From Acidimicrobiia bacterium (GTDB lineage: Bacteria > Actinomycetota > Acidimicrobiia > Spongiisociales > ZC4RG35): DNA of 7,206 nt. Position numbers and translations under genes: made by a program. Positions 1 through 5,292 of the stretch are shown here, piece after piece (within the stretch, counting starts at the first letter, position 1; the number at the start of each line of letters is the position of its first letter). The stretch lies in contig JAICND010000068.1 in NCBI GenBank assembly GCA_025929005.1, forward strand, positions 1 to 7,206, read 5' to 3'. The notes under the pieces were generated by a model. The model saw only the letters and a program-made list of their open reading frames with translations, had not been told where the DNA came from and searched no databases.

Positions 1-193
1 ACATTCCCAGGAGCTTCTTGGCGGACTTGGTGTCGCCGGGTCCTAATTCCACGTCGCCGGATCGACGGCGGAACACGTTCTTGCCCTTGGCAAGGCGATA
101 GTGCCCGCGACCCGACTGACGCCGTAAAAGGCGGCCCGAACCGGTGACCTTTATTCGTTTCTTGGCGCCGCTATGAGTTTTCATCTTCGGCAT
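1..193 (-). CDS. rpmI: 50S ribosomal protein L35 (3' end cut by window edge)
   Basis: Encodes the small basic protein L35 of the large ribosomal subunit. Translating from the ATG at 193 gives 64 codons to the window edge. The N-terminus MPKMKTHSGAKKRIKVTGSG is the family signature, followed by the Arg/Lys-rich body with LRRQSGRGHYRLAKGK and a C-terminal KSAKKLLG segment. L35 is usually about 64-66 residues, so only the stop and perhaps one or two residues are missing. The ATG at 193 is chosen over the internal ATG at 184 because MPKMKTH is the normal start and AGGAG (201-205) lies 7 nt upstream. The gene begins inside the end of infC, overlapping it by 23 bp, in the conserved infC-rpmI-rplT order; rplT should follow outside the window. 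Identification is very secure. Confidence 0.97.
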   Translation of the reverse strand, partial: MPKMKTHSGAKKRIKVTGSGRLLRRQSGRGHYRLAKGKNVFRRRSGDVELGPGDTKSAKKLLGM

Positions 194-761
194 TGTCGGA
201 CTCCTCATTTGACGACGGCTGCTGCTCGTCGTGGTTGGTCTCTATCCGCCGTCGGCGGCGGGAGGGGGCCAGAACCATCGTCATCATGCGGCCTTCCAGC
301 TGTGGGGTCTGTTCGACCGTTCCCGCCTCGCCGATACCCTCGGCCAACCGGTCGAGAAGGCGCTTGCCGAATTCGGGTCGTTCCTGTTCCCGACCTCTAA
401 ACCTGACGGTCACTTTCACCTTGTCGCCTTCGTCGAGAAACTCGAGGGCTCGTCGCAAGGTGATGTCGAAGTCGTGATCTTCGATCCGGGGCGCCATCCG
501 CAACTCTTTGATGACGGTGCGTTTCTGGTGTTTGCGGGCTTCGCGGTCTCGGATGGACTGTTCGTATTTGAACTTCCCGTAGTCCATCAAACGGCATACC
601 GGGGGCTTGGCGTCAGGGGCCACCTCCACGAGGTCAAGACCCAGTTGATCTGCAAGCCATAGAGCCTCGGAGAGCTTTTTGACTCCGATCTGAGAACCGT
701 CTGGAGCGACCAGTCGGACCTCGTTAGCCCTTATGTAGCCATTTATTCGCAAATCGGCGAT
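171..761 (-). CDS. infC: Translation initiation factor IF-3, probable ATC start
   Basis: IF3 binds the 30S subunit, prevents premature 50S joining and checks start-codon and initiator tRNA fidelity. The protein shows the N-terminal domain signature (RINGYIRANEVRLVAPDG and the PPVCRLMDYGKFKYEQ segment), the basic linker around EARKHQKRTVIKELRMAP, and the C-terminal domain with DFDITLRRALEFLDEGDKVK, FRGRE and EGRMMTMVLAP. After a run of five arginines comes an acidic, low-complexity tail of about 24 residues rich in N, E, D and S. Starting at ATC (761) gives 196 residues. This codon lies 7 nt after a perfect AGGAGG (769-774). The only conventional alternative is TTG at 752, 16 nt from it, which would give 193 residues. 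No in-frame ATG, GTG, TTG or CTG exists between the ribH stop and TTG 752. Family assignment is certain; the ATC start is inferred from spacing and from the known AUU/AUC starts of infC in E. coli and Myxococcus. Confidence 0.95.
   Translation of the reverse strand: MADLRINGYIRANEVRLVAPDGSQIGVKKLSEALWLADQLGLDLVEVAPDAKPPVCRLMDYGKFKYEQSIRDREARKHQKRTVIKELRMAPRIEDHDFDITLRRALEFLDEGDKVKVTVRFRGREQERPEFGKRLLDRLAEGIGEAGTVEQTPQLEGRMMTMVLAPSRRRRRIETNHDEQQPSSNEESDNAEDENS
201..205 (-). promoter_or_regulatory. Ribosome binding site of rpmI inside infC
   Basis: AGGAG on the minus strand sits 7 nt before the rpmI ATG at 193. It lies within the last codons of infC, so ribosomes finishing infC cover it. This suggests translational coupling of rpmI to infC and fixes the rpmI start. 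Confidence 0.75.
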
Positions 762-768
762 GCCTGAA

Positions 769-774
769 CCTCCT
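769..774 (-). promoter_or_regulatory. Strong ribosome binding site deciding the infC start
   Basis: AGGAGG on the minus strand is a full anti-SD match. It is 7 nt from ATC (761-759), an ideal distance, and 16 nt from TTG (752-750), which is too far for efficient initiation. It therefore supports ATC as the infC start codon. It lies only 15 bp beyond the T-run of the upstream terminator hairpin. Confidence 0.8.
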
Positions 775-789
775 CTTACAACTACAACG

Positions 790-817
790 AAAAAGCAGCA
801 AGCGGCTGCTTGCTGCT
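790..817 (-). terminator. Rho-independent terminator / attenuator upstream of infC
   Basis: On the minus strand AGCAGCAAGC (817-808) pairs perfectly with GCTTGCTGCT (803-794) around a 4-nt loop AGCC. The stem is followed directly by T residues, giving TTTTT at 794-790. This is a textbook intrinsic terminator. It lies 173 bp after the ribH stop but only 15 bp before the infC ribosome binding site. It may end rib transcripts, attenuate infC transcripts that start in the leader, or both. Its closeness to infC favours an attenuator role; that is inference. Confidence 0.85.
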
Positions 818-970
818 CGCCACTCCTGATGGCCTTGCGGCCGCCAGATGGATACTCAAGCGGATGTCGCCCTTGCGGTCGACGCCACCTGTCCCGGCGT
901 ACCCGAGCGCACCGCTGGTGGTCGGGTGGGAAGCAGCTTGCTTCCGCTTTTCGGCTGGTTTGTGAGCCGA

Positions 971-1001
971 ATAGTAGCCGAACAGATGCTCACCCTCTCA
1001 A
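971..1001 (-). promoter_or_regulatory. Possible promoter for the infC leader
   Basis: On the minus strand TTGAGA (1001-996), in the last codons of ribH, is followed after 19 bp by TACTAT (976-971). Both resemble sigma-70-type -35 and -10 boxes, though the spacing is 1-2 bp longer than ideal. Transcription would begin near 965, at the first leader hairpin. An independent infC promoter would make sense given the terminator downstream. This is weak evidence from pattern matching only. Confidence 0.3.
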
Positions 1002-1454
1002 CCCCCGTAGACGTCGTCCCATTTCCACCGCCGCCCGGGCCGCCTCTGCAGCCTTGTTTCCGGGACCCGGTTCCGAGCGGTCAAGGGCCTGCTCGTAGTC
1101 ATGGACGGCGAGAACCGCATTGGTGATCGGAACGCCGGAGTCGATAGAGGCTCGCATGATCCCGGTGGCCGACTCCCGGACGATCACCTCATAGTGGTCG
1201 GTCTCGCCTTTGATCACGGCGCCGACCGCCACCACGGCGGCACAGCCGGCCGTAGCGAGGTGGCCGGCGGCGATGGCTAGTTCCCAGGCGCCCGGCACTC
1301 GTACAATTCGCACGCGACCCACCCCCTCGGCCTCTAGCGTTTTGAGGCATCCATCCAGCAGGCGATCGGTGATGGCCCGGTTGAAGTCGGCGACCGCTAC
1401 GCCTATGACGAGGTTGGCCGGGTCGCCGGCGAGTTCGATCTCCTCGACAATCAC
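990..1454 (-). CDS. ribH: 6,7-dimethyl-8-ribityllumazine synthase
   Basis: Lumazine synthase condenses 5-amino-6-ribitylaminouracil with 3,4-dihydroxy-2-butanone 4-phosphate, the penultimate riboflavin step, in the cytoplasm. The family usually forms pentamers or 60-mer shells. The 154 residues match the usual length. Visible signatures are VADFN near residue 21 (substrate stacking Phe24), VPGAWEL (53-59), GAVIKGETDHYE (78-89) with the catalytic His87, and the SGVPITNAVL region. QALDR with Arg126 and GNK (132-134), which bind phosphate, follow. The start is GTG at 1454, forming a GTGA overlap with the ribBA stop; GAGGA lies 6 nt upstream inside ribBA. It is the last riboflavin gene of the operon and is followed by the leader of infC. 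Confidence 0.96.
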   Translation of the reverse strand: MIVEEIELAGDPANLVIGVAVADFNRAITDRLLDGCLKTLEAEGVGRVRIVRVPGAWELAIAAGHLATAGCAAVVAVGAVIKGETDHYEVIVRESATGIMRASIDSGVPITNAVLAVHDYEQALDRSEPGPGNKAAEAARAAVEMGRRLRGLRG

Positions 1455-2662
1455 TCCGAATCCTCATCGAAGAGGTGACCGAGTTTTTCTTCTTTGGTGT
1501 GGAGATAGCGCTCGTTTTCGGGTGTTGGTACCGAAAGCAGCGGAATCCGCTCGATGATCGAAAGTCCGTATCCCTCGATGCCGGCTCGTTTGGCCGGGTT
1601 GTTGGTCAGGAGACGCATAGAACGGACACCGAGGTCGTAGAGGATCTGGGCTCCGACGCCGTAGTCGCGGGCATCAACCGGTAGACCGAGGTCAAGGTTG
1701 GCCTCAACGGTGTCACGGCCTTGATCCTGGAGGTGATAGGCCTCGAGTTTGTGGAGAAGCCCAATGCCACGGCCCTCATGGCCCCTGATGTAGAGGAAGA
1801 CTCCCCGACCTTCCTGACCGATCCGGGCGAGAGCCAGATCGCGCTGAGCTCCGCAGTCGCAACGAGTGCTGCCGAAAACATCTCCGGTCAGGCACTCGGA
1901 GTGAACCCGGACCAGCACCTCTTCCCCGTCGCCGATCTCGCCCTTCACCAGTGCGACATGGTGGCGATCATCCACCAGTGACGTGAACCCGACCACCCGG
2001 AAGGGGCCGTAGGGCGTGGGGAGTCTGGCTTCCGCGGCTCGGGCGATCAGCTTCTCGTGATGGCGTCGGTGGGCGATTATGTCGGCGATGCTGCCAATGA
2101 GAAGGTTGTGTTCTTTGGCGAACCGTTCCAGATCAGGCAGCTTGGCCACGGTCCCGTCGTCGTTCATGACTTCGGCCAATACCCCGGCTGGATAGTGGCC
2201 GGCTAACTGCGCCAGATCGACCGCGGCCTCTGTGTGACCGGCCCTTTTGAGGACGCCGCCCGGCTCGTACCGCAATGGATACACGTGGCCGGGACGGGCG
2301 AGATCGTCCGGGGTCGTCGAAGGATCGATGAGGGCCTGGATGGTTCGGGTGCGATCGGCCGCAGAGATGCCGGTGGTTGTGCCTTGTCGCGCATCGACGC
2401 TCACGGTAAAGGCGGTGCGACGGGCATCTGTGTTGTGACGGACCATCATCGGCACGTCGAGCTGATCGAGGCGTTCTCCGGTCATGGGGACGGTGAGGAT
2501 CCCGCTGGAGTGCCGGATCATGAAGCCTATCTTGGCGGGGGTCGCCTGGTCAGCGGCAATGATCAGATCGCCTTCGTTCTCACGGTCGGCGTCGTCAACC
2601 ACGATCACCATTTCACCGCGGGCCACGGCATCGACCAGATCCCCAACCCTGGCAAAGGTCAT
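1451..2662 (-). CDS. ribBA: Bifunctional DHBP synthase / GTP cyclohydrolase II
   Basis: The protein supplies both precursors of riboflavin. The N-terminal half (about 1-200) makes 3,4-dihydroxy-2-butanone 4-phosphate from ribulose 5-phosphate. The C-terminal half (about 205-403) opens GTP to a diaminopyrimidine. DHBP synthase motifs are DDADRENEGD (23-32), TTGISAADR (96-104), RPGHV (123-127) and GHTEAAVDL (142-150). Cyclohydrolase motifs are VHSECLTGDVFGS then RCDCG, giving zinc ligands Cys257, Cys268 and Cys270, then RGHEGRGIG (293-301), DTVEAN and LLTNNPAK. The length of 403 residues is typical of fused RibBA. One oddity is Thr57, in RHSSGILTVP, where well-studied homologues have Cys (SGxxC). 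The start is ATG at 2662, in an ATGA overlap with the ribE stop, with GGAG 8 nt upstream. Its substrate ribulose 5-phosphate links it to rpe in the same operon. Confidence 0.97.
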   Translation of the reverse strand: MTFARVGDLVDAVARGEMVIVVDDADRENEGDLIIAADQATPAKIGFMIRHSSGILTVPMTGERLDQLDVPMMVRHNTDARRTAFTVSVDARQGTTTGISAADRTRTIQALIDPSTTPDDLARPGHVYPLRYEPGGVLKRAGHTEAAVDLAQLAGHYPAGVLAEVMNDDGTVAKLPDLERFAKEHNLLIGSIADIIAHRRHHEKLIARAAEARLPTPYGPFRVVGFTSLVDDRHHVALVKGEIGDGEEVLVRVHSECLTGDVFGSTRCDCGAQRDLALARIGQEGRGVFLYIRGHEGRGIGLLHKLEAYHLQDQGRDTVEANLDLGLPVDARDYGVGAQILYDLGVRSMRLLTNNPAKRAGIEGYGLSIIERIPLLSVPTPENERYLHTKEEKLGHLFDEDSE

Positions 2663-3252
2663 GAGCGCTGCTCCAACATCCGTTCGACGTACTTTCCGAC
2701 CACGTCGAACTCCAGATTTACCTGATCGCCGGGCTGACGCAAGCCCAGGTTGGTTGTGGCCAGGGTGTGCGGTATCAACGCCACCTCAAAGCCTCGCTCG
2801 GTGAGAGCCGCCACCGTGAGGCTGACCCCGTCGATGGTGATCGAGCCTTTCTCGACCACGTAACGCCTCACCCGGGGATTGAGGTCAAAGGTCAGGCGGC
2901 GGCCATCGCCTTCCTCGGTGATGGCGGTCACCGCCGCGATCCCATCCACATGCCCCTGCACAATGTGGCCATCGAAGCGACCTGACGCCGAAAGTGGCAT
3001 TTCGAGGTTGACTCTGTCGCCGGCCAGCAGGGCGCCAAGGCTCGTTCTTCGCAAAGTCTCGAGCACCACGTCGACGCCTACGGTGTCGCCGCTCTTCTTC
3101 ACCACAGTGAGACAAACCCCGTTGACGGCCAGGGAGTCCCCCATATCGAGTTCCCCAGCCAACGGTCCGACTTCGACTTCGAGATGGCGCCCGACGTCGG
3201 TTCCCGAAATCGACTTGACGGTGCCGAGGTTCTCGATGATTCCCGTGAACAT
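2659..3252 (-). CDS. ribE: Riboflavin synthase, alpha subunit type
   Basis: Catalyses the dismutation of two 6,7-dimethyl-8-ribityllumazine molecules into riboflavin and the pyrimidine substrate of RibH. The 197 residues contain the expected two tandem lumazine-binding barrels. The first has MFTGIIENLG at the N-terminus and GDSLAVNGVCLTV (39-51). The second has GHIVQGHVDG (95-104), KGSITIDGVSLTV (135-147) and IPHTLATTNLG (160-170). The C-terminal helix KYVERML mediates trimer formation in the family. ATG at 3252 is chosen because MFTGIIE is the invariant start and AAGG (3262-3259) is 6 nt upstream. A TTG at 3258 overlapping the ribD stop would add only two residues. The gene starts 2 bp after the ribD stop and overlaps ribBA by 4 bp. 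It is named ribC in some actinobacteria. Confidence 0.96.
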   Translation of the reverse strand: MFTGIIENLGTVKSISGTDVGRHLEVEVGPLAGELDMGDSLAVNGVCLTVVKKSGDTVGVDVVLETLRRTSLGALLAGDRVNLEMPLSASGRFDGHIVQGHVDGIAAVTAITEEGDGRRLTFDLNPRVRRYVVEKGSITIDGVSLTVAALTERGFEVALIPHTLATTNLGLRQPGDQVNLEFDVVGKYVERMLEQRS

Positions 3253-3254
3253 GA

Positions 3255-4337
3255 TCAACCTTGAGACGTGAAATGTGAGACGTGAGTCGAGAACGTCACC
3301 TTGAGATCTGGCCCGAGTTGTTCGACGGCGGTGATTTCCACTGGCTTTGCCGCGTCGAGGGTAGGCCAGATACTTGCGAATACGGGCCGGCCGGTACCAC
3401 CAGCCACCTTCCCGGCGATGTAGAAGATGGCGCGGTCGACTAGATCAGCCTGCCACAGGGCGCCGGCGAGAACGCTTCCCCCCTCTACCAGGATCTCGAG
3501 GAGACCCATTTGGCCCAACAGGAGAAGGGCGCTATTGAGATCGGGGAGCCCGTCCTTACCAGCCGGAACGATCAGAGGCTCACCGGGGCCCTCCCGCCGG
3601 GCCGTGGTGACGACAATCGGGTTGCGTCCCCAAAGTTGCAGATGCTCGGGCAGTGGACGGATCCCCGCAATTATCACTGGTCGGGGTTGTGGGCCTTTAT
3701 ATCCGTCGATACGGACGTCGAGGGCAGGATCGTCGATGATCAACGTGCCGGCTCCAACAATGATTGCATCGGCCGATGCCCGGAGCAGATGGCTGTCGTG
3801 GCGGGCCCCTGGTCCCGTGATCCATTGCGAGCTTCCGTCGACAGCCGCCGTCTGGCCGTCGAGAGTCAGAGCCGCCTTGAGGGTAAGGCGGGGTCGTCCG
3901 GTGCGACGGTGATGAAAGTAGGCAGGGTCTGCTTTCACGACCTCCTCTGCCAGCACCCCGGTGGTGACGTCCACGCCTGCCGCCTGCAATCGGGCAATCC
4001 CCCGACCCGAGACCCGCGCATCGGGATCCACGGCACCGACCACCACCCGGGAGACGGCTGCGTCGATGATCGCTCCAGTACAAGGTGGGGTCTGGCCCTG
4101 ATGGTCACACGGTTCGAGCGTGACGACGAGGGTTCCCCCTCGGGCACGATGGCCCGCTGCAGCCAGCGCCATCGCTTCGGCATGCATCGTCCCTGCGCCC
4201 TGATGGGCCCCTTCCCCCACCACGGTTCCATCGGTCGCCACCACCACGGCCCCGACTCGGGGGTTCGGGTGGGGCCGCTCTGCCGACGCCAGAGCAAGTG
4301 CCCGTTCCATGTGGGCGCGCTCGAAGGGTCTTTCCAT
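3255..4337 (-). CDS. ribD: Bifunctional riboflavin deaminase-reductase RibD
   Basis: RibD deaminates the pyrimidine product of GTP cyclohydrolase II and then reduces its ribose chain with NADPH, giving 5-amino-6-ribitylamino-uracil phosphate. The N-terminal deaminase domain (about 1-145) has the zinc site HAE (52-54) and EPCDHQGQTPPCT (75-87), with His52, Cys77 and Cys86 as ligands and Glu54 as proton shuttle. The C-terminal reductase domain (about 147-350) shows RPRLTLKAALTLDGQTA, SSQWITG, VGAGTLIIDDPALDVR and LVEGGSVLAGAL. The length of 360 residues is typical. ATG at 4337 is chosen because MERPFERAHMERAL begins the conserved helix. A TTG at 4388 would add 17 unconserved residues and overlap the upstream gene; a later ATG at 4310 would clip the domain. 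No strong ribosome binding site is visible. The last ten residues are a nonconserved tail encoded by a short direct repeat. Confidence 0.95.
   Translation of the reverse strand: MERPFERAHMERALALASAERPHPNPRVGAVVVATDGTVVGEGAHQGAGTMHAEAMALAAAGHRARGGTLVVTLEPCDHQGQTPPCTGAIIDAAVSRVVVGAVDPDARVSGRGIARLQAAGVDVTTGVLAEEVVKADPAYFHHRRTGRPRLTLKAALTLDGQTAAVDGSSQWITGPGARHDSHLLRASADAIIVGAGTLIIDDPALDVRIDGYKGPQPRPVIIAGIRPLPEHLQLWGRNPIVVTTARREGPGEPLIVPAGKDGLPDLNSALLLLGQMGLLEILVEGGSVLAGALWQADLVDRAIFYIAGKVAGGTGRPVFASIWPTLDAAKPVEITAVEQLGPDLKVTFSTHVSHFTSQG
3262..3285. repeat. Short direct repeat at the 3' end of ribD
   Basis: The 10-mer TGAGACGTGA occurs twice on the plus strand, at 3262-3271 and 3276-3285, with a 14-bp period. 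It encodes the last residues of RibD (HVSHFTSQ, read in two different phases), which lie beyond the conserved part of the protein, and it also carries the ribE ribosome binding site. It looks like a small duplication; no function is evident. Confidence 0.6.
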
Positions 4338-4362
4338 CGTGGTATTCAACCGCGAACGCCGG

Positions 4363-5292
4363 TCAGCCTGTGCGGCGGTCGATCTCAAATGAGGAGCCGG
4401 CTCTCTTTTTGGCGAATTCCTTCATTTCGACCGCGATCGCCGATGCTTCCCACTGAGAGCTGATCGGCCTGGTCAGGTTGGTCACGACACCGAGGGATAT
4501 CGATACCACCGGGAAGGCATATCGCTCACCGCGCCGGTCGATTACCTCGATGTAGCCGCGCAAAGCATCGGCCGTGTCGTAGTAGTCAAGGATGCCATCG
4601 TCGAATCGTTCGATCACCCGCTTGCAGAACTCTTCGGCCCGATCTGCCGACATCAGGGCGACGAAGTCGTCGCCACCAATGTGACCAACGAAAGCCTCTG
4701 GCTCGCCCGTCTCCTCAGTAGCGGTCGTCATGCAACGAGCGCAAAAGCGAATTACTTCATCGCCGCGCATGAATCCGTAGTGATCGTTGAACGCCTTGAA
4801 ATTGTCGAGGTCGCAGTGGATAAGAGCGAAGTAGCGCCCCGACGAGATGTGTTGTTCGATCTCCTGTCCGATGCGGAAGTTGCCCGGGAGGCCCGTGAGG
4901 GGTGACAGGTCGCGAGCCGCCTGGGTCCTTCGCAGCACTGCCTTCACCCGAGCTACGAGTTCGCCGATGTCGAAAGGTTTGGTGATGTAGTCGTCTGCCC
5001 CCAGCTCGAGTCCGCGAACCCTGTCCTCGGGAAGACCGCGGGCTGTGAGGAGGATGACTGACGTATTGCCGGTGGCGCCGTGTGAGCGAATGCGGCGTAA
5101 TGCCGTGAGGCCGTCCATTCGCGGCATCATGATGTCGAGCAGGATCAGCTGGGGAGGTTCAGCCATGGCTTTGTCGACTGCTTCGCGCCCGTCTTCGGCG
5201 GTGTCGACCTCGTAGCCCTCTAACTCCAGGTTGATCTTCACTACCTGGAGGATGTCGGGATCGTCGTCGACTACCAGTATCCGTTCGCTCAC
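4363..5292 (-). CDS. Response regulator with REC and variant GGDEF (GGDDF) domain
   Basis: A two-component response regulator of 309 residues with a GGDEF output domain. The receiver domain (about 1-122) is intact: acidic pocket Asp9-Asp11 in VVDDDPD, phospho-acceptor Asp53 in LLDIMMPRMDG, Thr83 and Lys105 in TKPF. The GGDEF-like domain (about 130-305) has SPLTGLPGN, DLDNFKAFNDHYGFMRGDEV (161-180) and the signature as HIGGDDF (204-210), with Asp in the fourth position instead of Glu. No RxxD inhibitory site precedes it. Diguanylate cyclases make cyclic di-GMP from two GTP; whether this one is active cannot be told from sequence. No membrane segment is seen, so it should be cytoplasmic. GTG at 5292 forms a GTGA overlap with rpe, with GAGGGAG just upstream. 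No histidine kinase is in the window. Its place between rpe and ribD is unusual. The symbol is left blank because PleD-like architecture does not prove orthology. Confidence 0.92.
   Translation of the reverse strand: MSERILVVDDDPDILQVVKINLELEGYEVDTAEDGREAVDKAMAEPPQLILLDIMMPRMDGLTALRRIRSHGATGNTSVILLTARGLPEDRVRGLELGADDYITKPFDIGELVARVKAVLRRTQAARDLSPLTGLPGNFRIGQEIEQHISSGRYFALIHCDLDNFKAFNDHYGFMRGDEVIRFCARCMTTATEETGEPEAFVGHIGGDDFVALMSADRAEEFCKRVIERFDDGILDYYDTADALRGYIEVIDRRGERYAFPVVSISLGVVTNLTRPISSQWEASAIAVEMKEFAKKRAGSSFEIDRRTG

Larger units (their letters stand above)
762..989 (-). promoter_or_regulatory. Structured leader RNA between ribH and infC
   Basis: This 228-bp gap has no credible gene but has dense secondary structure in transcription order. 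TCGGCT (970-965) pairs with AGCCGA (956-951). GGAAGCA (945-939) pairs with TGCTTCC (935-929) over a 3-nt loop. ACCCGA (927-922) pairs with TCGGGT (906-901), with an inner CACC/GGTG stem. ACGCC (900-896) can pair with GGCGT (886-882). GTCG..CC/GG..CGAC (883-866) closes on a GCAA tetraloop, and CTG..GGCC/GGCC..CAG (847-826) closes on another GCAA tetraloop. The terminator hairpin follows. IF3-L35-L20 operons are controlled by leader RNAs in other bacteria, often through L20. I do not recognise this leader as a known Rfam class, and the ligand is unknown. Confidence 0.6.

Noticed and set aside
782..823. A 13-residue leader peptide (GTG start at 823, MASSKQPLAAFSL) running across the terminator.
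   Set aside because: AGGA touches the GTG directly and AAGG is weakly placed, so no good ribosome binding site exists. There is no run of a single regulatory amino acid as in classic attenuation peptides.
866..890. GGTGGC followed by ACCGC resembles a T-box antiterminator bulge.
   Set aside because: The spacing and surrounding sequence do not fit the T-box consensus, no specifier loop is seen, and infC is not a T-box target.
929..945. The hairpin GGAAGCA/TGCTTCC after ribH as the terminator of the rib operon.
   Set aside because: It is followed by CCACCC, not a T-run, so it does not look like an intrinsic terminator; it is described as part of the leader structure instead.
762..989. The ribH and infC reading frames are the same, and the 76 codons between the ribH TGA and the infC ATC contain no stop, as if a RibH-IF3 readthrough fusion were possible.
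   Set aside because: An open stretch of this length is not rare at this GC content. The translated segment is Cys/Val/Gly-rich with no family resemblance, and the stretch contains a strong terminator and RNA hairpins. It matters only in showing that no conventional infC start is available there.
3510..4463. A long plus-strand open frame of 317 codons opposite ribD, and many other antisense frames.
   Set aside because: They lie opposite confidently assigned genes, have no family motifs and no ribosome binding sites, and are expected by chance in GC-rich DNA.
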